Source: Paraescarpia echinospica
Taxonomy: Eukaryota; Annelida; Polychaeta; Sabellida; Siboglinidae
Length of the DNA stretch: 64,000 nucleotides
Assembly: GCA_020002185.1 (NCBI GenBank)
Contig: CM034533.1
Span: forward strand, 46,266,562 to 46,330,561
Direction of reading: 5' to 3'
Part shown: in pieces, positions 23,736-37,384 of the stretch
How the letters are laid out: each line of letters starts with the position of its first letter
Position numbering within the stretch: position 1 is the stretch's first letter
Position numbers and translations under genes: made by a program
The notes under the pieces: generated by a model
The model's input: only the letters and a program-made list of their open reading frames with translations
Database searches by the model: none
Told to the model about the DNA's origin: nothing

Positions 23736-25687
23736 GTGTAGCGTGGTATCAGTCTAGCCTTCGTGAAGATTTGTAACATGCAGGACATCTATTTGGGGTA
23801 AGTCCAAATTAAGGATCCGTCCGCCGAAAGAGTGCACTTGAAAATACAACTTTCTGGTGATACGCGTGAATGTTTTCGATCGCTTTGACATGGGACATGT
23901 TTGACTCGTGAATACTGTATGTACTACTGCATTAGACAAAATAAAACATCAAATGGGAATGGGTTTTCACACCGATAACTTACGTACTATTTCTTGTAAC
24001 TTACGTGACGGAGATAAAAGGGTAACATGAATTACCCTTTGTGGTTAATTTAGTTATGTGTGCAGCTTGATATCAGTCTAGCCTTCGTGAAGATTTGTAA
24101 CTTGCGGGACATCTATTTGGGGTAAGACCACATTAAGGATCCGTTCGCCGAAAGAGACCACTTAAAAATACCGTTTTGTCGTGATACGCGTGAATTTTTT
24201 CGATCACTTTGACATGGGACATGTTTGTCTCGTTAATATTGAATGTACTACTGCATTAGACAAGATAAAACATCAAATGGGAATGAGTTTTCACACCCAT
24301 AACTTTCGTTCCGTTTTCTTGTAACTTACGTGACGGAGATGGAAGGGTAACATGCATTCCCCTTTGTGGATAATCTAGTTATGTGTGTAGCTTGATATAA
24401 ATTTAGCTTTCGTGAAGATTTGTAACATGCATGACTTCTGTTTGGGGTAAGACAACATTAAGGATCCGTCCGTCGAAAGAGTGCACTTGAAAATGCCTTT
24501 TTGTGGTGAAATGTGTGAATTTTTTAAAGTATTTTGATGTGGAACACGTTTGTCTCGTGAATACTGAATGTACTACTGCATTAGATAAGATAAAACATCA
24601 AATGGGAATGAATATTCACACCCACAACTTACGAACTATTTTCTTGTAACTTACGTGACGGTGATGAAAGGGTAATATGCATTCCCCTTTGTGGTTAATC
24701 TATTTAATTGTGTAGCGTGGTATCAGTCTAGCCTTCGTGAAGATTTGTAACATGCAGGACATCTGTTAGGGATAAGACCACATTAAGGATCCGTCCGCCG
24801 AAGGAGTGCACTTGAAAATACCGTTTTGTGGTGATAAGCGTGAATTTTGTTCGATCACTTTGATATGGGACATGTTTGTCTCATGAATACTGAATGTACT
24901 ACTGCATTAGACAAGATAAAACATCAAATGGAAATGAGTTGTCACACCCATAATTTCGTACCGTTTTCTTGTAATTTACGTGACGGAGATGAAAGGGTAA
25001 CATGCATTCCCCTTTGTGGTTAATTTAGTTATGTGTGTAGCTTGATATCAATTTTGCTTTCGTGAATATTTGTAACGTGCAGGATTTCTATATTTGGGCT
25101 AATAACACATTAAGGATCCGTCCGCCGAAAGAGTGCACTTGAAAATACCATTTTGTGGTGATATGCGTGAATTTGTATCGATCATTTTGACATGGGACAT
25201 GTTTGTCTCGTGAATACTGAATGTACTACTGCATTAGACAAGATGAAAGATCAAATGGGAATGAGTATTCATACCCATAACTTACGTACCATTTTCTTGT
25301 AACTTACGTGACGGAGATGGAAGGGTAACATGCATTCCCCTTTTTGGTTAATCCAGTTATGTGTGTATCTTGATAACAGTCTAGCCTTCGTGAAGATTAG
25401 TAACATGCAGGACATCTATTTGTGGTAAGACCACATTAAGGATCCGTCCGCCGAAAGAGTGCTCTTGAAAAAGCCGTTTTGTGGAGAAATGCGTGAATTT
25501 TTTTGAGCACTTTGATATGGAACATCTTTGTCTCGTGAACACTGAATGTACTACTGCATTAGATAAGATAAAACACCAAATGGGAATGAATATTCACACC
25601 TATATCTTACGAATAATTTTCTTGTAAATTACGTGACGGTGATGAAAGGGTAATATGCATTCCCCTTTGTGGTTAATCTATTTACTT
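23736..25687. repeat. 6-monomer HOR unit A-B-C-D2-F-E (mosaic)
   Basis: C and D2 carry rare variants of the 6.5-7.15 kb region (offset 17872 bp). F (about 25.04-25.36 kb) instead matches the F monomers at 1.63 and 9.11 kb (ctatatttgggc, accattttgtgg, agatgaaagatc). The donor changes inside the unit. Confidence 0.9.
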
Positions 25688-26661
25688 GTGTAGCGTGGTA
25701 TCAGTCTAGTCTTCGTGAAGATTTGTAACATGCAGGACATCTATTTTGGGTAAGTCCAAATTAAGGATCCGTCTGCCGAAAGAGTGCACTTGAAAATACC
25801 ACTTTCTGGTGATACGCGTGATTGTTTTCGATCGCTTTGACATGGGACATGTTTGACTCGTGAATACTGAATGTACTACTGCATTAGACAAAATAAAACA
25901 TCAAATGGGAATGGGTTTTCACACCCATAACTTACGTACTATTTCTTGTAACTTACGTGACTGAGATGAAAGGGTAACATGAATTACCCTTTGTGGTTAA
26001 TTTAGTTATGTGTGTAGCTTGATATCAGTCTAGCCTTCGTGAAGATTTGTAACATGCGGGACATCTATTTGGGGTAAGACCACATTAAGGATCCGTTCGC
26101 CGAAAGTGTGCACTTGAAAATACCGTTTTGTGGTGAAAAGCGTGAATTTTGTTCGATCACTTTGATATGGGACATGTTTGTCTCATGAATACTGAATGTA
26201 CTACTGCATTAGACAAGATAAAACATCAAATGGGAATGAGTATTCATACCCATAACTTACGTACCATTTTCTTGTAACTTACGTGACGGAGATGGAAGGG
26301 TAACATGCATTCCTCTTTGTGGTTAATTCAGTTATGTGTGTAGCGTGATAACAGTCTAGCCTTCGTGAAGATTAGTAACATGCAGGACATCTATTTGTGG
26401 TAAGACCACATTAAGGATCCGTCCGCCGAAAGAGTGTACTAGAAAAAGCCGTTTTGTGGAGAAATGCGTGAATTTTTTTGAGCACTTTGATATGGAACAT
26501 GTTTGTCTCGTGAATACTGAATGTATACTGCATTAGATAAGATAAAACACCAAATGGGAATGAATATTCACACCTATATCTTACGAAATATTTTCTTGTA
26601 ACTTACGTGACGGTGATGAAAGGGTAATATGCATTCCCCTTTGTGGTTAATCTATTTACTT
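25688..26661. repeat. 3-monomer deletion derivative A-(B/D)-E
   Basis: The monomer at 26012-26337 starts as B (catgcgggac) and continues as D from about 26095 (gatccgttcgccgaaagtg, gtgaaaagcg). This skips the rest of B, all of C and the first part of D. A is the gtcttcg/gtctgcc type found at 2.9, 10.4, 13.7 and 63.8 kb. Confidence 0.9.
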
Positions 26662-27635
26662 GTGTAGCGTGGTATCAGTCTAGCCTTCGTGAAGATTTGT
26701 AACATGCAGGACATCTATTTTGGGTAAGTCCAAATTAAGGATCCGTCCGCCGAAAGAGTGCACTTGAAAATACCACTTTCTGGTGATACGCGTGAATGTT
26801 TTCGATCGCTTTGACATGGAACATGTTTGAATCGTGAATACTGAATGTACTACTGCATTAGACAAAATAAAACATCAAATGGGAATGGGTTTTCACATCC
26901 ATAACTTACGTACTATTTCTTGTAACTTACGTGACGGAGATGAAAGGGTAACATGAATTACCCTTTGTGGTTAATTTAGTTATGTGTCTAGCTTGATATC
27001 AGTCTAGCCTTCGTGAAGATTTGTAACATGCGGGACATCTATTTGGGGTAAGACCACATTAAGGATCCGTCCGCCGAAAGAGACCACTTGAAAATATCGT
27101 TTTGTCGTGATACGCGTGAATTTTTTCGATCACTTTGACATGGGACATGTTTGTCTCGTTAATATTGAATGTACTACTGCATTAGACAAGATAAAACATC
27201 AAATGGGAATGAGTTTTCACACCCATAACTTTCGTTCCGTTTTTTTGTAACTTACGTGACGGAGATGGAAGGGTAACATGCATTCCCCTTTGTGGATAAT
27301 CTAGTTATGTGTGTAGCTTGATATAAATTTAGCTTTCGTGAAGATTTGTAACATGCATGACTTCTGTTTGGGGTAAGACAACATTAAGGATCCGTCCGCC
27401 GAAAGAGTGCACTTGAAAATGCCTTTTTGTGTTGAAATGTGTGAATTTTTTAAAGCATTTTGATGTGGAACATGTTTGTCTCGTGAATACTGAATGTACT
27501 ACTGCATTAGATAAGATAAAACATCAAATGGGAATGAATATTCACACCCATAACTTACGAACTATTTTCTTGTAACTTACGTGACGGTGATGAAAGGGTA
27601 ATATGCATTCCCCTTTGTGGTTAATCTATTTACTT
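26662..27635. repeat. 3-monomer derivative A-B-C
   Basis: A, B and C of the 5-mer type. The following monomer opens as D (gtggtattag) but at once becomes A, so D and E were lost by a D/A crossover. Confidence 0.9.
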
Positions 27636-29260
27636 GTGTAGCGTGGTATTAGTCTAGCCTTCGTGAAGATTTGTAACATGCAGGACATCTATTTTGGGTA
27701 AGTCCAAATTAAGGATCCGTCCGCCGAAAGAGTGCACTTGAAAATACCACTTTCTGGTGATACGCGTGAATGTTTTCGATCGCTTTGACATGGAACATGT
27801 TTGACTCGTGAATACTGAATGTACTACTGCATTAGACAAAATAAAACATCAAATGGGAATGGGTTTTCACACCCATAACTTACGTACTATTTCTTGTAAC
27901 TTACGTGACGGAGATGAAAGGGAAACATGAATTACCCTTTGTGGTTAATTCAGTTATGTGTGTAGCGTGATAACAGTCTAGCCTTCGTGAAGATTAGTAA
28001 TATGCAGGACATCTATTTGTGGTAAGACCAAATTAAGGATCCGTCCGCCGAAAGAGACCACTTGAAAATATCGTTTTGTCGTGATACGCGTGAATTTTTT
28101 CGATCACTTTGACATGGGACATGTTTGTCTCGTTAATATTGAATGTACTACTGCATTAGACAAGATAAAACATCAAATGGGAATGAGTTTTCACACCCAT
28201 AACTTTCGTTCCGTTTTTTTGTAACTTACGTGACGGAGATGGAAGGGTAACATGCATTCCCCTTTGTGGATAATCTAGTTATGTGTGTAGCTTGATATAA
28301 ATTTAGCTTTCGTGAAGATTTGTAACATGCATGACTTCTGTTTGGGGTAAGACAACATTAAGGATCCGTCCGCCGAAAGAGTGCACTTGAAAATGCCTTT
28401 TTGTGGGGAAATGTGTGAATTTTTTTAAGCATTTTGATGTGGAACATGTTTGTCTCGTGAATACTGAATGTACTACTGCATTAGATAAGATAAAACATCA
28501 AATGGGAATGAATATTCACACCGATAACTTACGAACTATTTTCTTGTAACTTACGTGACGGTGATGAAAGGGTAATATGCATTCCCCTTTGTGGTTAATC
28601 TATTTACTTGTGTAGCGTGGTATCAGTCTAGCCTTCGTGAAGATTTGTAACATGCAGGACATCTATTAGGGATAAGACCACATTAAGGATCCGTCCGCCG
28701 AAGGAGTGCAATTGAAAATACCGTTTTGTGGTGATATGCGTGAATTTTTATTGATCATTTTGACATGGGACATGTTTGTCTCGTGAATACTGAATGTACT
28801 ACTGCATTAGACAAGATAAAACATCAAATGGGAATGAGTATTCATACCCATAACGTAAGTACCATTTTCTTGTAACTTACGTGACGGAGATGGAAGGGTA
28901 ACATGCATTCCCCTTTGTGGTTAATCCAGTTATGTGTGTAGCTTGATAACAGTCTAGCCTTCGTGAAGATTAGTAACATGCAGGACATCTATTTGTGGTA
29001 AGACCACATTAAGGATCCGTCCGCCGAAAGAGTGTACTTGAAAAAGCCGTTTTGTGGAGAAATGCGTGAATTTTTTTGAGCACTTTGATATGGAACATGT
29101 TTGTCTCGTGAATACTGAATGTATTACGGCATTAGATAAGATAAAACACCAAATGGGAATGAATATTCACACCCATATCTTACGAACTATTTTCTTGTAA
29201 CTTACGTGACGGTGATGAAAGGGTAATATGCATTCCCCTTTGTGGTTAATCTATTTACTT
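27636..29260. repeat. 5-monomer mosaic unit (D/A)-(E/B)-C-(D2/F)-E
   Basis: Three hybrid monomers in one unit: 27636 (D start, A body), 27960-28284 (E start with gattagtaatatg and agaccaaatt, then B from gagaccacttg) and 28610-28935 (D2 start, then F from about gtgcaattg/gtgatatgcg). The E/B hybrid and the gggaaacatg just before it recur at 61.44-61.8 kb. Confidence 0.9.
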
Positions 29261-30234
29261 GTGTAGCGTGGTATCAGTCTAGCCTTCGTGAAGATTTATA
29301 ACATGCAGGACATCTATTTGGGGTAAGTCCAAATTAAGGATCCGTCCGCCGAAAGAGTGCACTTGAAAATACCACTTTCTGGTGATACCCGTGAATGTTT
29401 TCGATCGCTTTGACATGGGACATGTTTGACTCGTGAGTACTGAATGTACTACTGCATTAGACAAAATAAAACATCAAATGGGAATGGGTTTTCACACCCA
29501 TAACTTACGTTCTATTTCTTGTAACTTACGTGACGGAGATAAAAGGGTAACATGAATTACCCTTTGTGGTTAATTTAGTTATGTGTGCAAGTTGATATCA
29601 GTGTAGCCTTCGTGAAGATTTGTAACATGCGGGACATCTATTTGGGGTAAGACCACATTAAGGATCCGTTCGCCGAAAGAGACCACTTGAAAATACAGTT
29701 TTGTCGTGATACGCGTGAATTTTTTCGATCACTTTGACATGGGACATGTTTGTCTCGTTAATATTGAATGTACTACTGCATTAGACAAGATAAAACTTCA
29801 AATGGGAATGAGTTTTCACACCCATAACTTTCGTTCCGTTTTCTTGTAACTTACGTGACGGAGATGGAAGGGTAATATGCATTCCCCTTTGTGGATAATC
29901 TAGTTATGTGTGTAGCTTGATATAAATTTAGCTTTCGTGAAGATTTGTAACGTGCAGGACTTCTGTTTGGGGTAAGACAACATTAAGGATCCGTCCTTCG
30001 AAAGAATGCACTTGAAAATGCCTTTTTGTGGTGAAATGTGTGAATTTTTTAAAGTATTTTGATGTGGAACATGTTTGTCTCGTGAATACTGAATGTACTA
30101 CTGCATTAGATAAGATAAAACATGAAATGGGAATGAATATTCACACCCATAACTTACGAACTATTTTCTTGTAACTTACGTGACGGTGATGAAAGGGTAA
30201 TATGCATTCCCCTTTGTGGTTAATCTATTTACTT
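29261..30234. repeat. 3-monomer derivative A-B-C
   Basis: A has gatttataac and gatacccgtg, B has gtgcaagttg and C has cgtgcaggacttctg. These are the 6-mer style variants seen at 21.8-22.8 and 33.8-34.8 kb. The unit is cut short after C and followed directly by another A. Confidence 0.9.
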
Positions 30235-32184
30235 GTGTAGCGTGGTATCAGTCTAGCCTTCGTGAAGATTTGTAACATGCAGGACATCTATTTTGGGTAA
30301 GTCCAAATTAAGGATCCGTCCGCCGAAAGATTGCACTTGAAAATACCACTTTCTGGTGATACGCGTGAATGTTTTCGATCGCTTTGACATGGAACATGTT
30401 TGTCTCGTGAATACTGAATGTACTACTGCATTAGACAAAATAAAACATCAAATGGGAATGGGTTTTCACACCCATAACTTACGTACTATTTCTTGTAACT
30501 TACGTGACGGAGATGAAAGGGTAACATGAATTACCCTTTGTGGTTAATTTAGTTATGTTTCTAGCTTGATATCAGTCTAGCCTTCGTGAAGATTTGTAAC
30601 ATGCGGGACATCTATTTGGGGTAAGACCACATTAGGGATCCGTCCGCCGAAAGAGACCACTTGAAAATATCGTTTTGTCGTGATACGCGTGAATTTTTTC
30701 GATCACTTTGACATGGGACATGTTTGTCTCGTTAATATTGAATGTACTACTGCATTAGACAAGATAAAACATCAAATGGGAATGAGTTTTCACACCCATA
30801 ACTTTCGTTCCGTTTTTTTTTAACTTACGTGACGGAGATGGAAGGGTAACATGCATTCCCCTTTGTGGATAATCTAGTTATGTGTGTAGCTTGATATAAA
30901 TTTAGCTTTCGTGAAGATTTGTAACATGCATGACTTCTGTTTGGGGTAAGACAACATTAAGGATCCGTCCGCCGAAAGAGTGCACTTGAAAATGCCTTTT
31001 TGTGGGGAAATGTGTGAATTTTTTTAAGCATTTTGATGTGGAACATGTTTGTCTCGTGAATACTGAATGTACTACTGCATTAGATAAGATAAAACATCAA
31101 ATGGGAATGAATATTCACACCGATAACTTACGAACTATTTTCTTGTAACTTACGTGACGGTGATGAAAGGGTAATATGCATTCCCCTTTGTGGTTAATCT
31201 ATTTACTTGTGTAGCGTGGTATCAGTCTAGCCTTCGTGAAGATTTGTAACATGCAGGACATCTATTAGGGATAAGACCACATTAAGGATCCGTCCGCCGA
31301 AGGAGTGCACTTGAAAATACGGTTTTGTGGTGATAAGCGTGAATTTTTTTCTATCACTTTGATATAGGACATGTTTGTCTGATGAATACTGAATGTATTA
31401 CTGCATTAGACAAGATAAAACATCAAATGAAAATGAGTTTTCACACCCATAATTTCGTACCGTTTTCTTGTAATTTACTTGACGGAGATGGAAGGGTAAC
31501 ATACGTTCCCCTTTGTGGTTAATTTAGTTATGTGTGTAGCTTGATATCAATTTTGCTTTCGGGAAGATTTGTAACGTGCAGGATATCTATTTGGGCTAAT
31601 ACCACATTAAGGATCCGTCAGCCGAAAGAGTGCACTTGAAAATACCGTTTTGTGGTGATATGCGTGAATTTTTATTGATCATTTTGACATGGGACATGTT
31701 TGTCTCGTGAATACTGAATGTACTACTGCATTAGACAAGATAAAACATCAAATGGGAATGAGTATTCATACCCATAACGTAAGTACCATTTTCTTGTAAC
31801 TTACGTGACGGAGATGGAAGGGTAACATGCATTCCCCTTTGTGGTTAATCCAGTTATGTGTGTAGCTTGATAACAGTCTAGCCTTCGTGAACATTAGTAA
31901 CATGCAGGACATCTATTTGTGTTAAGACCACATTAAGGATCCGTCCGCCGAAAGAGTGTACTTGAAAAAGCCGTTTTGTGGAGAAATGCGTGAATTTTTT
32001 TGAGCCCTTTGATATGGAACATGTTTGTCTCGTGAATACTGAATGTACTACTGCATTAGATAAGATAAAACACCAAATGGGAATGAATATTCACACCCAT
32101 ATCTTACGAACTATTTTCTTGTAACTTACGTGACGGTGATGAAAGGGTAATATGCATTCCCCTTTGTGGTTAATCTATTTACTT
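30235..32184. repeat. 6-monomer HOR unit A-B-C-D2-F-E
   Basis: Partner of 18536-20485 (offset 11699 bp), with shared gaacattagt, gtgttaagacc and gagccctttg in the E monomer. B has tttctagcttg in place of tgtctagcttg. Confidence 0.92.
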
Positions 32185-33808
32185 GTGTAGCGTGGTATCA
32201 GTCTAGCCTTCGTGAAGATTTATAACATGCAGGACATCTATTTGGGGTAAGTCCAAATTAAGGATCCGTCCGCCGAAAGAGTGCACTTGAAAATACCACT
32301 TTCTGGTGATACGCGTGAATGTTTTCGATCGCTTTGACATGGGACATGTTTGACTCGTGAGTACTGAATGTACTACTGCATTAGACAAAATAAAACATCA
32401 AATGGGAATGGGTTTTCACACCCATAACTTACGTACTATTTCTTGTAACTTACGTGACGGAGATAAAAGGGTAACATGAATTACCCTTTGTGGTTAATTT
32501 AGTTATGTGTGCAGTTGATATCAGTGTAGCCTTCGTGAAGATTTGTAACATGCGGGACATCTATTTGGGGTAAGACCACATTAAGGATCCGTTCGCCGAA
32601 AGAGACCACTTGAAAATACCGTTTTGTCGTGATACGCGTGAATTTTTTCGATCACTTTGACATGGGACATGTTTGTCTCGTTAATATTGAATGTACTACT
32701 GCATTAGACAAGATAAAACTTCAAATGGGAATGAGTTTTCACACCCATAACTTTCGTTCCGTTTTCTTGTAACTTACGTGACGGAGATGGAAGGGTAATA
32801 TGCATTCCCCTTTGTGGATAATCTAGTTATGTGTGTAGCTTGATATAAATTTAGCTTTCGTGAAGATTTGTAACATGCAGGACATCTATTAGGGATAAGA
32901 CCACATTAAGGATCCGTCCGCCGAAGGAGTGCACTTGAAAATACCGTTTTGTGGTGATAAGCGTGAATTTTGTTCGATCACTTTGATATAGGACATGTTT
33001 GTCTGATGAATACTGAATGTATTACTGCATTAGACAAGATAAAACATCAAATGAAAACGAGTTTTCACACCCATAATTTCGTACCGTTTTCTTGTAATTT
33101 ACTTGACGGAGATGGAAGGGTAACATGCGTTCCCCTTTGTGGTTAATTTAGTTATGTGTGTAGCTTGATATCAATTTTGCTTTCGGGAAGATTTGTAACG
33201 TGCAGGATATCTATTTGGGCTAATACCACATTAAGGATCCGTCAGCCGAAAGAGTGCACTTGAAAATACCGTTTTGTGGTGATATGCGTGACTTTTTATT
33301 GATCATTTTGACATGGGACATGTTTGTTTCGTGAATACTGAATGTACTACTGCATTAGACAAGATAAAACATCAAATGGGAATGAGTATTCATACCCATA
33401 ACGTAAGTACCATTTTCTTGTAACTTACGTGACGGAGATGGAAGGGTAACATGCATTCCCCTTTGTGGTTAATCCAGTTATGTGTGTAGCTTGATAACAG
33501 TCTAGCCTTCGTGAAGATTAGTAACATGCAGGACATCTATTTGTGTTAAGACCACATTAAGGATCCGTCCGCCGAAAGAGTGCACTTGAAAAAGCCGTTT
33601 TGTGGAGAAATGCGTGAATTTTTTTGAGCACTTTGATATGGAACATCTTTGTCTCGTGAATACTGAATGTACTACTGCATTAGATAAGATAAAACACCAA
33701 ATGGGAATGAATATTCACACCCATATCTTACGAACTATTTTCTTGTAACTTACGTGACGGTGATGAAAGGGTAATATGCATTCCCCTTTGTGGTTAATCT
33801 ATTTACTT
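32185..33808. repeat. 5-monomer derivative A-B-(C/D2)-F-E
   Basis: Contains the same C/D2 fusion as 21135 (gatataaatttagc then catctattagggataag), here about 32.83 kb, but still has separate F and E monomers. It thus represents the state before the extra F/E deletion seen at 20486-21785. Length 1624 bp, equal by chance to the A-B-C-D-E unit but with different content. Confidence 0.92.
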
Positions 33809-35759
33809 GTGTAGCGTGGTATCAGTCTAGCCTTCGTGAAGATTTGTAACATGCAGGACATCTATTTGGGGTAAGTCCAAATTAAGGATCCGTCCGCCGA
33901 AAGAGTGCACTTGAAAATACCACTTTCTGGTGATACGCGTGAATGTTTTCGATCGCTTTGACATGGGACATGTTTGACTCGTGAATACTGAATGTACTAC
34001 TGCATTAGACAAAATAAAACATCAAATGGGAATGGGTTTTCACACCCATAACTTACGTACTATTTCTTGTAACTTACGTGACGGAGATAAAAGGGTAACA
34101 TGAATTACCCTTTGTGGTTAATTTAGTTATGTGTGCAGGTTGATATCAGTTTAGCTTTCGTGAAGATTTGTAACATGCGGGTCATCTATTTGGGGTAAGA
34201 CCACATTAAGGATCCGTTCGCCGAAAGAGACCACTTGAAAATACAGTTTTGTCGTGATACGCGTGAATTTTTTCGATCACTTTGACATGGGACATGTTTG
34301 TCTCGTTAATATTGAATGTACTACTGCATTAGACAAGATAAAACTTCAAATGGGAATGAGTTTTCACACCCATAACTTTCGTTCCGTTTTCTTGTAACTT
34401 ACGTGACGGAGATGGAAGGGTAATATGCATTCCCCTTTGTGGATAATATAGTTATGTGTGTAGCTTGATATAAATTTAGCTTTCGTGAAGATTTGTAACG
34501 TGCAGGACTTCTGTTTGGGGTAAGACAACATTAAGGATCCGTCCGTCGAAAGAATGCACTTGAAAATGCCTTTTTGTGGTGAAATGCGTGAATTTTTTTA
34601 GCACTTTGATATGGAACATGTTTGTCTCATGAATACTGAATGTACTACTGCATTAGATAAGATAAAACATCAAATGGGAATGAATATTCACATCAATAAC
34701 TTACGAACTATTTTCTTGTAATTTACGTGACGGTGATGAAAGGATAATATGCATTCCCCTTTGTGGTTAATCTATTTACTTGTGTAGCGTGGTGGTATCA
34801 GTCTAGCCTTCGTGAAGGTTTGTGACATGCACGACATCTATTTGGGGAAAGACCCCATTAAGGATCCGTTCGTCTAAAGTGTGCACTTGAAAATACCGTT
34901 TTGTGGTGAAAAGCGTGAATTTTGTTCGATCACTTTGATATGGGACATGTTTGTCTTATGAATACTGAATGTACTACTGCATTAAACAAGATAAAACATC
35001 AAATGGGAATGGGTTTTTACACCCATAATTTCGTACCGTTTTCTTGTAACTTACGTGACGGAGATGAAAGGGTAACATGCATTCCCTTTTTGTAGTTAAT
35101 TTAGTTATGTGTGTAGCTTGATATCAATTTTGATTTCGTGAAGACTTGTAACGTGCGGGATATATATTTGGGCTAATACCACATTAGGGATCCGTTCCCC
35201 GAAAGAGTGCACTTGAAAATACCGTTTTGTGGTGATATGCGTGAATTTTTATCGATCATTTTGACATGGGACATGTTTGTCTCGTGAATACTGAATTTAC
35301 TACTGCATTAGACAAGATAAAACATCAAATTGGAATGAGTATTCATACCCATAACGTAAGTAACATTTTCTTGTAACTTACGTGACGGAGATGGAAGGGT
35401 AACATGCATTCCCCTTTGTGGTTAATACAGTTATGTGTGTAGCTTGATAACAGTCTAGTCTTCGTGAAGATTAGTAACATGCAGGACATCTATTTGTGGT
35501 AAGACCACATTAAGGATCCGTCCGCCGAAAGAGTGCACTTGAAAAAGCCGTTTTGTGGAGAAATGCGTGAATTTTTTGAGCACTTTGATATGGAACATGT
35601 TTGTCTCGTGAATACTGGATGTATACTGCATTAGATAAGATAAAACACCAAATGGGAATGAATATTCACACCCATATCTTACGAACTATTTTCTTGTAAC
35701 TTACGTGACGGTGATGAAAGGGTAATATGCATTCCCCTTTGTGGTTAATCTATTTACTT
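33809..35759. repeat. 6-monomer HOR unit A-B-C-H-F-E
   Basis: Same order and private variants as 21786-23735 (tactggatgtatac in E, atatatttgggc in F, gacccc in H). First of two tandem copies with 37385-39334, separated by the C/D2-type 5-mer. Confidence 0.92.
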
Positions 35760-37384
35760 GTGTAGCGTGGTATCAGTCTAGCCTTCGTGAAGATTTGTAA
35801 CATGCAGGACATCTATTTGGGGTAAGTCCAAATTAAGGATCCGTCCGCCGAAAGAGTGCACTTGAAAATACCACTTTCTGGTGATACGCGTGAATGTTTT
35901 CGATCGCTTTGACATGGGACATGTTTGACTCGTGAGTACTGAATGTACTACTGCATTTTACAAAATAAAACATCAAATGGGAATGGGTTTTCACACCCAT
36001 AACTTACGTACTATTTCTTGTAACTTACGTGACGGAGATAAAAGGGTAACATGAATTACCCTTTGTGGTTAATTTAGTTATGTGTGCAGGTTGATATCAG
36101 TGTAGCCTTCGTGAAGATTTGTAACATGCGGGACATCTATTTGGGGTAAGACCACATTAAGGATCCGTTCGCCGAAAGAGACCACTTGAAAATACCGTTT
36201 TGTCGTGATACGCGTGAATTTTTTCGATCACTTTGACATGGGACATGTTTGTCTCGTTAATATTGAATGTACTACTGCATTAGACAAGATAAAACTTCAA
36301 ATGGGAATGAGTTTTCACACCCATAACTTTCGTTCCGTTTTCTTGTAACTTACGTGACGGAGATGGAAGGGTAATATGCATTCCCCTTTGTGGATAATCT
36401 AGTTATGTGTGTAGCTTGATATAAATTTAGCTTTCGTGAAGATTTGTAACATGCAGGACATCTATTAGGGATAAGACCACATTAAGGATCCGTCCGCCGA
36501 AGGAGTGCACTTGAAAATACCGTTTTGTGGTGATAAGCGTGAATTTTGTTCGATCACTTTGATATAGGACATGTTTGTCTGATGAATACTGAATGTATTA
36601 CTGCATTAGACAAGATAAAACATCAAATGAAAATGAGTTTTCACACCCATAATTTCGTACCGTTTTCTTGTAATTTACTTGACGGAGATGGAAGGGTAAC
36701 ATGCGTTCCCCTTTGTGGTTAATTTAGTTATGTGTGTAGCTTGATATCAATTTTGCTTTCGGGAAGATTTGTAACGTGCAGGATATCTATTTGGGCTAAT
36801 ACCACATTAAGGATCCGTCAGCCGAAAGAGTGCACTTGAAAATACCGTTTTGTGGTGATATGCGTGAATTTTTTTTGATCATTTTGACATGGGACATGTT
36901 TGTCTCGTGAATACTGAATGTACTACTGCATTAGACAAGATAAAACATCAAATGGGAATGAGTATTCATACCCATAACGTAAGTACCATTTTCTTGTAAC
37001 TTACGTGACGGAGATGGAAGGGTAACATGCATTCCCCTTTGTGGTTAATCCAGTTATGTTTGTTGCTTGATAACAGTCTAGCCTTCGTGAAGATTAGTAA
37101 CATGCAGGACATCTATTTGTGTTAAGACCACATTAAGGATCCGTCCGCCGAAAGAGTGCACTTGAAAAAGCCGTTTTGTGGAGAAATGCGTGAATTTTTT
37201 TGAGCACTTTGATATGGAACATGTTTGTCTCGTGAATACTGAATGTACTACTGCATTAGATAAGATAAAACACCAAATGGGAATGAATATTCACACCCAT
37301 ATCTTACGAACTATTTTCTTGTAACTTACGTGACGGTGAGGAAAGGGTAATATGCATTCCCCTTTGTGGTTAATCTATTTACTT
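35760..37384. repeat. 5-monomer derivative A-B-(C/D2)-F-E
   Basis: Third occurrence of the C/D2 fusion (about 36.41 kb). Its A monomer has gcattttacaaaat, which closes the minus-strand frame otherwise open in this class. Repeats 32185-33808 at 3575 bp. Confidence 0.92.
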
